This document shows, piece by piece, positions 1 to 9,667 of a DNA stretch of 64,000 nucleotides. A model generated the notes under the pieces. That model was not told the DNA's origin. It was given only the letters and a program-made list of their open reading frames with translations, and did not search any database. How positions within the stretch are numbered: position 1 is the stretch's first letter; every line of letters starts with the position of its first letter. This stretch comes from Bactericera cockerelli (Eukaryota; Arthropoda; Insecta; Hemiptera; Triozidae): contig CM044960.1 in NCBI GenBank assembly GCA_024516035.1, positions 17,244,183 to 17,308,182 on the forward strand, read 5' to 3'. The position numbers were made by a program, and so were the translations under genes.

Positions 1-60
1 TCTGTGCTGCTGGGTCTCAGGGTCTGTGCTGCTGGGTCTCAGGGTCTGTGCTGGGTCTCC
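1..60. repeat. 22-bp tandem repeat at left edge
   Basis: Almost three copies of a 22-bp unit built on TCTGTGCTGCTGGGTCTCAG. The last copy is shortened. The array is cut by the window edge, so its full size is unknown. It is more GC-rich than the DNA that follows. Confidence 0.85.
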
Positions 61-1855
61 TTTGTCCTGCAGAACTCTCTTTTTATTACTACAGGATCTT
101 GCACATAATTATCAAAAGATGGTCCAAAAAATCAGCCAACTCATAAAAATTTTCCATGGTAAAAAATAAATAACTGAAGAAGATAAGAAATAATAATGGC
201 AATTTCAAAATTATAAAGTAAAATTCAATAACTTATCACAATTATTAGGAACATAAAAATATTCACAAGCCAAACTCAAATAAATAATGGTGAAATCAGA
301 TAAAAAAGAAAACAAAAGTTTCACAAATCCTATCTTAGCGCAGGATTTCGGGCACTTAAAAAATTATGAAAGCACTTGTGAAAATGAAAACTTTCGGCGA
401 CCAAAAAACGTTTATTAATACCATTTTAAGCTGCACAGAGGTATTTTCACAAGTGTTCACAGATTCTTAGCAGTCACTTGTGAAGTTAACAAAAAGTGCG
501 TCTATTAATACGAAAATTCAAAATTTGTGAAACACAGGACACTTGTGAAGTTGTAAATTTGTCTATTAATTCCGCCCTTAGACTGTTCAGGCTTCTCGTA
601 TACACGACATTGTACCAGATATATGTGAGATATGTATCTTCTGTTTGTAGGTAAGTTGTTCCTTAACTTCATCATGCGGATGGATATCATCATACATAAC
701 TGCATAATGACATATAAAGTTGTGTAGAAATATCTCTAGACATGAGGTATCACATAAATCCTAAACACGATTATGCAGGGAACCCCGAAAGTTTCTTCTT
801 CGAATAATTCCCAACCTCTAGCAGACTGGAAGTAATTTTTGTAAACATTTTAGCAAAAGGAAAAAAAAACTGAAAGTAAAAAGGAAACGCGATCTTCACT
901 GGATACGCTAAAACGTATAAATTGCAGAATGCATAATAATTGTAGACTTAAGACTTGAGTCTGAACTTCTGGAAGCTCAAATGCATCCACTCAAGATGAT
1001 CAACATACACTCGTCTTCAATACAAAGGTTTTACCAAGTGATTTAAATGAGTTATATGCAGTAATGAAAATATATTATTATTATTATCATTTTAGGGAAT
1101 AACATAAAATAAATAACAAATATGAAAATTACCTTACTAAAGGAACTTTCAAAGAAAAAAAAAGAGTATTTTAATGTAAAGTTTGAACCAGTTAAAAACA
1201 AATTCATGCCCATTGAAACTGGACATTGGGTATTCACACAGGTATAACATAATATATCTTTCTATCTTTTATTAGATTGTAGTGGTGCATGTGAACAACA
1301 ATGTTCCTACACACCACTACTTAATTATAAAATATACATATTATAATATTATTTCTAACTGTTTCAAGTCGATCAGATCCTAATATCAAGGAGAGACGTA
1401 AATTTTGAAGTGGAGTATATTCTAACATTAAATGAAAGCTCCTTCCTCATAATAACATACTACAATGCATCCATATTGTTTTACTCTGAAGATACTAAGG
1501 ATAGGTTTATGTGCATAAATAATATAAGCTGTAAGAGATGTGCGATGTAAGAAAAATTATAAAATTAAAAGCATATGCTTTCATCCCTTGCAAATTTAAT
1601 CACTATCTTTCTTAACGTCGTCAAAAATTATAAAATTATTAACTGCTATAAAGCCGTTGATATTAAATTACAGATTTCATTTGTGCCGATAAAATTTGAA
1701 TAATATGTTATGTGTACTGTTGTACCTACCTACCTATTTGTACTGTTTGTCAAACATTCTGTATAATACCATCAACTCGGTCAGGATATCCAAATAAACT
1801 ATCATCATGTTTGTTGTCTGTCTGGATGCAATGGTTAAAACATTAGTATCCTTTT
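61..1855. other. AT-rich non-coding interval
   Basis: No gene or full repeat recognised. Between about 370 and 560 the decamer CACTTGTGAA or its reverse complement occurs four times, three times followed by a TATTAAT motif, which looks like a decayed MITE or a small motif cluster. Confidence 0.5.
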
Positions 1856-1868
1856 GAGTTGAGGAATA

Positions 1869-2029
1869 ATATATGTTATCATATTTGTGTTAATCACTTT
1901 CGTGATATCACAACTACCCAAACTCGCTCTACTAAATTTACGCTTGATCCGCGACTTGGACCACCAACCTCTAGGCTACAAGTCCGCCGCCAGGCGGCCG
2001 CCTTATCGATTAAGCTACAGAGGTCGGTC
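1869..2029 (-). mobile_element. tRNA-derived SINE, family S3
   Basis: Read on the minus strand, a tRNA-like head (CTTAATCGATAAGGCGG..., then AGAGGTTGGTGGTCCAAGT) is followed by a tail containing GTAGTTGTGATATCAC and GTGATTAACAC. A matching plus-strand copy lies near 26.9 kb. The element is bounded by a perfect 13-bp direct repeat, GAGTTGAGGAATA, at 1856-1868 and 2030-2042, so both ends are known. An internal GC-rich insertion (GGCGGCCGCC) is absent from the other copies. Confidence 0.75.
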
Positions 2030-2042
2030 GAGTTGAGGAATA

Positions 2043-2595
2043 TAATAATTATGTTCGATGTTGATGTAGTAATACAGAAAGTAATAATTTAATTATTATT
2101 ACATTCCATTCCATTCAAAAAGTAAACTCTAAGTTGATATTTCCACAGAATTTGTATGGACACCGCAAGTATAGATACTAGATACTCTTTGTTGGAGTTA
2201 CAGTATCCTCTAAGCTCCTTCGCCCAACCACACTTTTCACACCGCATAATGACGTAGAGTCTGATTCAGCCGAATATCCCTGCAGCTTTGTCTAAGGAAC
2301 AGGAAAGCAAATTGACAACCCTGAATCCAGATTGACACAACAAACAGCATTAGCCTTGTTTGATTTACTTCAGACGAAAGTAGGAGGAGAAAGGGAGAGA
2401 GAGGGCAGAACGGAAGAGAGGGAGGGAAAGAGGATTATAGGATTTGAGCATTATTAAAGTTGTGCCGTATGTGTATTTTCAGCTCATTAAAATTCAAACG
2501 GTCAATACGGCGCTGTCTACTCCCTGTAGTATGTGCTGGCTGACATTTGACAGGAGCGTAGGGAAAAGGGTAAACACTGTGGAAGCTAAAGGGCC
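2043..2595. other. Non-coding spacer with purine-rich tract
   Basis: No gene seen. A GA/GGA-rich tract lies at about 2385-2435. The rest is unique-looking DNA leading into the minisatellite. Confidence 0.45.
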
Positions 2596-3255
2596 TGGTG
2601 AATCGCCCCTACCAGTGTGGAAGGTTAAAGCATATCGTCCCTACCAGTGTGAAAGGTTAAAGCATATCGTCCCTACCAGTGTGGAAGGTTAAAGCATATC
2701 GTCCCACCCAGTGTGGAAGGTTAAAGCATATCGTCCCACCCAGTGTGGAAGGTTGAAGCATATCGTTCCAACCAGTGTGGAAGGTAAGGTGAATCGTTCC
2801 AACCAGTGTGGAAGGTAAGGTGAATCGTCCCTACCAGTGTGGAAGGTTAAAGCATATCGTCCCTACCAGTGTGGAAGGTTAAAGCATATCGTCCCAACTA
2901 GTGTGGAAGGTAAGGTGAATCGTTCCTACCAGTGTGGAAGGTTAAAGCATATCGTTCCAACCAGTGTGGAAGGTAAGGTGAATCGTTCCAAAAAGTGTGG
3001 AAGGTAAGGTGAATCGTCCCTACCAGTGTGGAAGGTTAAAGCATATCGTTCCAACCAGTGTGGAAGGTATGATGAATCGTTCCAAAAAGTGTGGAAGGTT
3101 AAAGCATATCGTCCCAACTAGTGTGGAAGGTTAAAGCATATCAATAAACCAGTGTGGAAGGTTAAGACGTATCATTTCAACAAGTGTGGATTACTGTGGG
3201 AGGTTAATGTGAATCATCCCAACCCGTGCAGAAGGTAAATGCGTATCGTCCCAAC
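2596..3255. repeat. 31/32-bp minisatellite
   Basis: About 19-20 head-to-tail copies anchored on ACCAGTGTGGAAGG. Two unit types are interspersed: a 32-bp type continuing TTAAAGCATATCGT and a 31-bp type continuing TAAGGTGAATCGT. Copies decay at the right end. Short open frames here (82 aa on plus, 63 aa on minus) are by-products of the repeat. Confidence 0.93.
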
Positions 3256-3465
3256 AGTACAGTAGATTACTTCTTGTGTCTAAAGCTATAGATTATTATT
3301 GTACCTGCAAAAACCAAAGATTGTGAGAATTCCACAGTTAAAGAAGAATAACACAAGGAGAAAGAGAACATGATGAGGGAATCTGAAGAATAGACCCATG
3401 TGGAAAACTATAGATATTAGAAGCAAGAAGCTAAAAGTTGTGGAACATAGAGGAATAAAGGAGGC

Positions 3466-3468
<3 letters not shown>

Positions 3469-3538
<70 letters not shown>

Positions 3539-3539
3539 T

Positions 3540-3584
<45 letters not shown>
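3469..3584. repeat. (GA)n microsatellite
   Basis: Over 100 bp of nearly pure GA dinucleotides with a few T and AA interruptions. The serine-leucine ORF on the complement is an artefact. Confidence 0.95.
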
Positions 3585-3587
<3 letters not shown>

Positions 3588-4558
3588 AAGATAATAGAGA
3601 AAAAAGGAAGGAGACAGGGTCTATTATTGTAGGAAAACAAGAGAATTTCCTTCATCACAAGATATTACAATTATTACATATTACACATCGTGTTTTTAGT
3701 GGATGTCTCTTCAATTCTATTGGAGACGAGACTTATGTTATTATCTTGAAAACAAAAACTTTCGAGTACTTTCTCATTATGTTTGAAACGTTTTCGTAGA
3801 ATCTATGAGGGAAAAGATCTTTAGAGAACAATTTATAAAACTTTAATAGAGTAGGTATATTATATTATGATAGGTAAGTACTTTTACAAAACGGAACATT
3901 TATGATTGAAGAAAAACACTCGATCTTGGATGGTGATGATCCAAACAGTAACGATTATTTTCTATCCTAATCTTTAGCGTAACGGATAGATCTAATACCT
4001 ATATGATTTTAATTTGTTTTTTTTTCTTCCAGTTTTAGGTGCATCTTTTATGTGTCAAACAATCGTATTGTTATTCTAAATAAAAATTCAGATGTGTTAT
4101 GGACATTTATGCATTGGTGCGAAAAAAAGTAAAAGCTCATCAGCGAAATTTCTTTCCCAGAAAGATCTTCCAGAAATCCCCAACAAAGTTTCAAACGAGA
4201 AAACCAAAGAGGCAGGTATAGGATGGTGCAACTTGGGGACAATTTCTATTTTTTCCTTCATGTCTCGGCGCTACTCGAGAGTCGTAAATAATAGGAACGT
4301 ATTAATTATTATTTCCTCGCAATCATGCGGATAATTTATAGTTTGGAGAAGCAAAGTGCATAAAATGAGATAAACTGTAGAGCTCACATTACTCTGAGGA
4401 TGAAGGAGCGTCTGTGCCCGCAGGGGCGGAAAATTGCAAGCCGAGTTGCAAAGCTTTTCCAGTCTTCCAGGGACGTTTCAGAGATATCAAACACGTGGCC
4501 AATAATCTTTAATTGACCACGTTTACGATTGAGAGAACTCTCAGAATTCTCTCAATAT
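3585..4558. other. Non-coding interval
   Basis: No supported gene. Small overlapping ORFs on both strands near 4050-4330 have no recognisable domain and do not look coding. Confidence 0.4.
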
Positions 4559-4784
4559 CCGACCTCAGTGCTTTGATGGATAAGGCGGCGGACTTATAAC
4601 CTGGAGGTCGTTGTTTCTAGTCCCAAGTTCAGCAAAGATTTAGTAAAGCGAGGACATGACAAGTTATACTCCCATATGGGATTTTTACCACCTAATAATA
4701 TGTCTTGGGCTTAATGCTGGAATAATGGGACTTGAATAATCCTAATCGGTCAGTATAAAAAAGGCGATATTATTATTATTATTA
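4559..4784 (+). mobile_element. Chimeric SINE: S3 head with S2 tail
   Basis: Positions 4559-4652 match the tRNA-like head of family S3 (GGATAAGGCGGCGGACTT, then TTTAGTAAAGCGAG). From 4653 the sequence matches the tail of family S2 (GACATGACAAGTTATACTCC, TAATATGTCTTGGGCT, CCTAATCGG.CAGTATA) and ends in (ATT)n. The S3 copy at 1869-2029 instead continues after GCGAG into TTTGGGTAGTTGTGATATCAC. The switch is therefore at about 4652/4653. A template switch during reverse transcription is the simplest explanation. Confidence 0.75.
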
Positions 4785-5579
4785 CTTGCGTGGATATTAA
4801 GTACCATTGCAGTGAGTGAGATGAGCTGCTTTCTATTTGAACAGTGTAGGAAAGATATTTAAAAAAAAGAGGAAAAATATTTCGACAGAGATTAGTACAG
4901 ATAGAGAAAAGTACGTTAAATGGTTAATCCGTTTATGCAGGGGTGGATTATTTCTTTCAAGGGGACTTGGCACAAGGGTTAATGTGGCAATCTTACATTT
5001 TCTAATAAACTTTCTCCCTCCCTCCTTCCCGTCTGCTCCCTCTCGCCATTTTCTTCTCCTCCTCCTCTGCGTTCCACATCTCAAATTATAAACACCACTC
5101 CATAAATCTCTTAGTTTGACCACACCATGCAAGGAAAGAGAGAATAAGAGATACTGAGAGCAATAGAGAGAGAGAAAGACATAGACAGAGAAAAAGTGAG
5201 AGGGATATATATAGAGAGAGAGAGGGAGAGAGAGAGAGAAAGAAAGAGGCAAGAGAGAGAGAGAAAGAGTGTGAGAGATATATAGAGAGAGAGGGAGAGA
5301 GAGAGAGAGAAAGAGATGAAGGTCAATAAATTATGAAATAAATCAAAGGACGACCGACCTGGGTAAGCTGAGACCAGTGGCCACAACGATTCATCTCGAA
5401 CCCAGGACCCGTGCAGAACTTTCTGAACCGTGGAATTGCCTTTCCCTCCATCCTTCTTCTTGACTCCCCGAGTTCATCCTATTATTTCTTCTTCTCTCTC
5501 TCTGAACAAAATTGCTTCTTAGAATAAAATTTCGCGTACATGAGAGACTTGAGAGAGGGGATTCGAATAGGGCCAAATT
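4785..5579. repeat. Purine/pyrimidine-rich non-coding DNA
   Basis: Contains a pyrimidine-rich stretch at about 5020-5075 and an imperfect GA/GAGA tract at about 5125-5325. Leucine-serine-rich ORFs (up to 139 aa on the minus strand) reflect this composition and are not genes. Confidence 0.75.
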
Positions 5580-5733
5580 GTGAAACAGGATTAAATATCT
5601 ATTAGGATTTATTAATGCAAACTAATATCACTGAACAGCTCAAATAAATACGCTATGATTGGTTGGAATTCCCACCAGAAAGCGTATTAAGGGGATAGTG
5701 TAGGATTAGTTAATCTAATCCTGTTTCATAATT
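5580..5733. mobile_element. Short MITE with inverted ends
   Basis: Starts TGAAACAGGATTA and ends with its reverse complement TAATCCTGTTTCA, about 150 bp in total. Both ends are abutted by an AATT-like tetramer. No coding capacity. Superfamily not assigned. Confidence 0.5.
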
Positions 5734-5981
5734 CATGACTTATATGGATCTTAGCGGTGACTGAATGGACTATGGATGTTTACATCCACTGCCAGGCTCT
5801 TAGAGACTAAAGTGCTAAAAAGTTCTATGGTTAAAAATGTGCAATTTTAATAAAGAGTAATAATGTGCGCTCTGATTGGTAAATTGCAAAGCAATGAATC
5901 GCTTTATTAACGTTCAATACTCTGGACATGAATAATCACGCAAGTGAGATTCAATGATTTATGTACCATTATTATATGTTG

Positions 5982-6046
5982 TATTCATTTATTCAATGAT
6001 GGTAAACTAAATAATCTGCTCTTTTAGATTTGGTCATTATGAAGTA
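5982..6046. repeat. 65-bp direct repeat, left copy
   Basis: Identical over 65 bp to 6352-6416. The pair flanks SINE S1 and is the size-unusual candidate target-site duplication of that insertion. Confidence 0.9.
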
Positions 6047-6057
6047 TTATGAAGTAG

Positions 6058-6351
6058 TAGTCACTGTGGCAGAGCGAGTTAACGCGCTAGGCATTGCACA
6101 CATGGTGACCTGGGTTCGATTCCCAGCGGGGGAGGATTTTTTCTGCTCTGTACTTGGATGTTCGGGGTCCACTCATACCTCGTGAGGAAAAATGAGTAGC
6201 TGCTTTAATGTGAAGCAGCGACCAGTGGCAGAATCTTAGGCAAAGAAATAATACAAGCTATTGTAAATTAAAGTGGTAAAGTTCTATGATTCTGCGCTAC
6301 CCACTAAAATTGTGACATAATAACAGAAAGAAAAAGCATTATTATTATTAT
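6058..6351 (+). mobile_element. tRNA-derived SINE, family S1
   Basis: tRNA-like head with box A region TGGCAGAGCGAGTTAACGCG and a good box B, GGTTCGATTCC, at 6113-6123. The roughly 230-bp body includes CCTCGTGAGGAAAAATGAGT and ACCAGTGGCAGAATCTTAGG, and the tail is (ATT)n. A full reverse copy lies at 19.66-19.95 kb. Box A and box B imply transcription by RNA polymerase III. It is non-coding and would rely on a LINE for movement. Confidence 0.88.
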
Positions 6352-6416
6352 TATTCATTTATTCAATGATGGTAAACTAAATAATCTGCTCTTTTAGATT
6401 TGGTCATTATGAAGTA
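6352..6416. repeat. 65-bp direct repeat, right copy
   Basis: Perfect match to 5982-6046. It ends exactly where element X begins, so the pre-insertion locus was probably this 65-bp segment joined directly to X. Confidence 0.9.
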
Positions 6417-6652
6417 CAAGCGGGCTGTCGCCCGCTTTGCGGGCCGAGGCATGGCCGTGAAAGCAAAAAATCCTTTTTCGCCAATGGCAGGTGTTGTAGT
6501 GGGAATTTCGAAAAATCCCGTCTTATTGCACATCTAGACTATAAGACAAAGCTACCTACCAAATTTCAGCTTCCTAGTACTTACGGTTTGGGCTGTAGAG
6601 CGATGATCAGTGAGTGGTCAGTCAGTGTCTTTGACATTTATATATTAAGATT
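6416..6652 (+). mobile_element. Unclassified repeat X, copy 1
   Basis: About 237 bp. It opens with a perfect hairpin, AGCGGGC-TGTC-GCCCGCT, followed by TTGCGGGCC. A conserved body (GGCATGGCCGTGAAAGC, AATCCCGTCTTATTGCACAT) is followed by a short GTCAGTG-type run and the end TTTGACATTTATATATTAAG. Two more copies share both ends. No ORF, no tRNA-type promoter, no inverted termini. Class unknown. Confidence 0.8.
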
Positions 6653-7157
6653 AAAGACAGTATTTAATTTTAATTTATTTAATTTATTTATTTATTTAAT
6701 AACAGGATACATATACAAAGGTATTTTTCCTAAGCTAAAGCTTCTAAGAAATCTTTTCTCTGCGTGAATCTTTAATCTTTATACATCTATTAAACCCTGA
6801 ATCGCTTAAAAATACAACTATACTTGACATTTTTCCATTTGGCACCATGTATTTCCATGCTCTTCAAAAGTGACTGTATATGAAGTCTTTAAAATAAAAA
6901 CAAATAATCATGTTAAGCGACCAAAAAACTATACACACAAGTTGCAAAAATGCTGTATTTATTGAAAAAAATCACATCTTCTAACCAATATAATTTAATA
7001 GAAGTATTTTTAAAATTACTAGTGTCCACGGAAAAATTAAAAATACATTCAATTTCCTAAATTCTCAGTAATCGTAAACTATTCAATAGGAAATCAGTGG
7101 AAACGCAGATCTTGAAATTGTCAGCATGGATCCGAAGTTTGACTCACGCAGAAGAGC
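6653..7157. other. AT-rich spacer
   Basis: No gene, repeat or RNA recognised apart from a TTTA-rich run near 6670-6700. Confidence 0.4.
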
Positions 7158-8432
7158 GACCCTTCACTGAGAGACCTGAGGACACCCATCCAGACATCTA
7201 GACCCTTCACTGAGGCACCTGAGGACACCAATCCAGACATCTAGACCCTTCACTGAGAGACCTGAGGACACCCATCCAGACATCTAGACCCTTCACTGAG
7301 GCACCTGAGGACACCAATCCATACATCTAGACCCCTTCATTGAGACACCTGGGGCCACCAATCCAGACATCTAGACCCCTTCATTGAGACACCTGGGGCC
7401 ACCAATCCAGACATCTAGACCCCTTCATTGAGACACCTGGGGCCACCAATCCAGACATCTAGACCCCTTCATTGAGACACCTGGGGCCACCAATCCAGAC
7501 ATCTAGACCCCCTCATTGAGACACCTGGGACCACCAATCCAGACATCTAGACCCCTTCATTGAGACACCTGGGGCCACCAATCCAGACATCTAGACCCCT
7601 TCATTGAGACACCTGGGGCCACCAATCCAGACATCTAGACCCCCTCATTGAGACACCTGGGGCCACCAATCCAGACATCTAGACTCCTTCACTAAGACAC
7701 CTGAGGACACCAATCCAGACAGCTAGACTCCTTCACTAAGACACCTGAGGACACCAATCCAGACATCTAGACCCCTTCATTGAGACACCTGGGGCCACCA
7801 ATCCAGACATCTAGACCCCTTCATTGAGACACCTGGGGCCACCAATCCAGACATCTAGACCCCTTCATTGAGACACCTGGGGCCACCAATCCAGACATCT
7901 AGACCCCTTCATTGAGACACCTGGGGCCACCAATCCAGACATCTAGACCCCCTCATTGAGACACCTGGGGCCACCAATCCAGACATCTAGACCCCTTCAT
8001 TGAGACACCTGGGGCCACCAATCCAGACATCTAGACCCCTTCATTGAGACACCTGGGGCCACCAATCCAGACATCTAGACCCCCTCATTGAGACACCTGG
8101 GGCCACCAATCCAGACATCTAGACTCCTTCACTAAGACACCTGAGGACACCAATCCAGACAGCTAGACTCCTTCACTAAGACACCTGAGGACACTAATCC
8201 AGACATCTAGACTCCTTCACTAAGACACCTGAGGACACCAATCCATACATCTAGACCCCTTCATTGAAGCACCTGAGGACACCAATCCAGACATCTAGAC
8301 CCCTTCATTGAGGCACCTGAGGACACCAATCCAGACATCTAGACCCCTTCATTGAGGCACCTGAGGACACCAATCCATACATCTAGACCCCTTCACTGAG
8401 GCACCTGAGGAAACTAATCCAGACATCTAGAC
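7158..8432. repeat. 44-bp minisatellite with 440-bp higher-order period
   Basis: About 29 tandem copies of a unit beginning GACCCCTTCATTGAGACACC and ending CCAATCCAGACATCTA; the first units are 43 bp. Variant units recur at a fixed distance of 440 bp (10 units). The CCCCCTCATT variant is at 7511 and 7951, and the AGCTAGACTCC variant is at 7721 and 8161. A ten-unit block was therefore duplicated as a whole. No long open frame. Confidence 0.95.
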
Positions 8433-9296
8433 GGCACAGTCACACGCATACGCATCCATCATCAATCGGCTATTCTAAATGGCCGCTGTTGCGAATGAGC
8501 GAGTTGCTGACTTTTCTCATTCAATGCAGCCTTCAGAGAGTCGCTGTTCTATGGTTTTCAGGAATTTCTCAGAAAGGAGTGCTTTCTATGGAGGTACACT
8601 TGTACGTATGCTCTACTAGTCTACTCAAGACATCAGGTAAGGTAGATTTAAATTATACGAGTCTGAGAATGATGGTCTCAACTAAAAGTTGCGAGTTTGA
8701 ACCTCGGATATCGATGATATTGAAGTGGCCAAGATTGGGTACTAGTGAGTCTAAAAACAAAGTGTAACTAGAGACTTTATTCTAGCGGGGGACTGAAAAC
8801 GGAGAGTAGATCGAGTCATTATAATGGGAGGCTAGATGTTTGACCGCCCAGACTCCGAACCATCAAAACCCTGACCCCTTGGCTTGCGTTTATCATGTAC
8901 TGTCACACAAATCAATTGATTTCTATTTAATCAACACTTATTTTATTCAATGGTTATTTTCAAAAGTATGTCTTTAATAAACAAACCAACAGAACTAATC
9001 ATTTACCATACCTATTTGATGTGAATTGATAAATGCCTCCTTAAGTTGAGTGTAAACGGCATCCATTTGTAATTCTACTAGCACTAGCCTAAACCTAATG
9101 TAAGTGTCGGAATATTAACATTACTTGATACTGATGGGTTACTGTTCAGCTCTCTTTGAAGGACAAATAATTTATTTCAAATGAGATGTCTCAGAAGGAT
9201 TTAAAAAATTGCCCATCATCTTGAATGACGTAGATGTTAAAGAGACGTTAAGAAAAAAAGTTTAAAAAAATTGTGATGCGATTTTAGATAAATACA
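8433..9296. other. Non-coding interval
   Basis: No supported gene. A weak tRNA-like stretch at about 8665-8710 (ATGGTCTCAACTAAAAGTTG, then GAGTTTGAACCTC) may be a decayed SINE head. The 92-aa ORF over it is not convincing. Confidence 0.35.
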
Positions 9297-9551
9297 GCCA
9301 GCTTCCGTAATGTAATGGTTCTGACTACTGCCCGTTGCCGTGGTCCCGAGATCCTGAGAATTGTCAAACAACCGAACACGTATCGCACGTATTTGCGGTC
9401 CAACGCAAGCTGGGTGAGGTTAATGTGGGTAGCTGGTACCACTCCCAGGTAATGGAGGGTAAAACCTTCATCCTGAATAACATATGAACACGGACACGGA
9501 AAAGAAACCGACCCCAAGTATGTTTGGGGAAAGGCATAGGAAGAAGAAGAA
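9297..9551 (+). mobile_element. tRNA-headed SINE S7 with RTE-like 3' end
   Basis: The head is tRNA-like (CTTCCGTAATGTAATGGTT, then GGTCCCGAGATCC). The middle (GCTGGGTGAGGTTAATGTGG, then AATGGAGGGTAAAACC) matches the domain behind the 5S-type head of family S6. The 3' end is a hairpin, CCCCAA-GTATGT-TTGGGG, at about 9512-9529, followed by (GAA)n. The RTE element 120 bp downstream ends in an analogous hairpin and (GAA)n. Confidence 0.7.
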
Positions 9552-9647
9552 AGACAAAAGGGTTCTTTCTGTTTACGTGTTTACGTAGATATTTTAATGT
9601 ATTTTTTTCTCTCATAATTATTTTTTCCTTTTCTTTTTTTCCTTCCT

Positions 9648-9667
9648 ATCCAAGAATTTCAATTAGT
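9648..9667. repeat. 20-bp target-site duplication, left
   Basis: ATCCAAGAATTTCAATTAGT, identical to 12842-12861. It marks the 5' boundary of the RTE insertion. Confidence 0.95.

Noticed and set aside
3431..5386. Serine/leucine-rich ORFs on the minus strand
   Set aside because: They are translations of GA/TC microsatellites. The same applies to ORFs at 23000-24316, 37886-38119, 31988-32252 and 63148-63492.
6058..6130. Functional tRNA genes in SINE heads
   Set aside because: Box A and box B are visible, but acceptor stems do not pair properly and each head is joined to a repeated body with an ATT tail. The same holds for the heads at 16.5, 20.0, 27.0, 28.6, 31.3 and 37.1 kb.
6416..6652. Hammerhead ribozyme in repeat X
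   Set aside because: No CTGATGA core with a matching GAAA on either strand; only CTGATCA/GATGATCAG is present.
7158..8432. CRISPR array
   Set aside because: The 44-bp units are contiguous with no unique spacers, and the surrounding DNA is eukaryotic. It is a minisatellite, as is 2596-3255.
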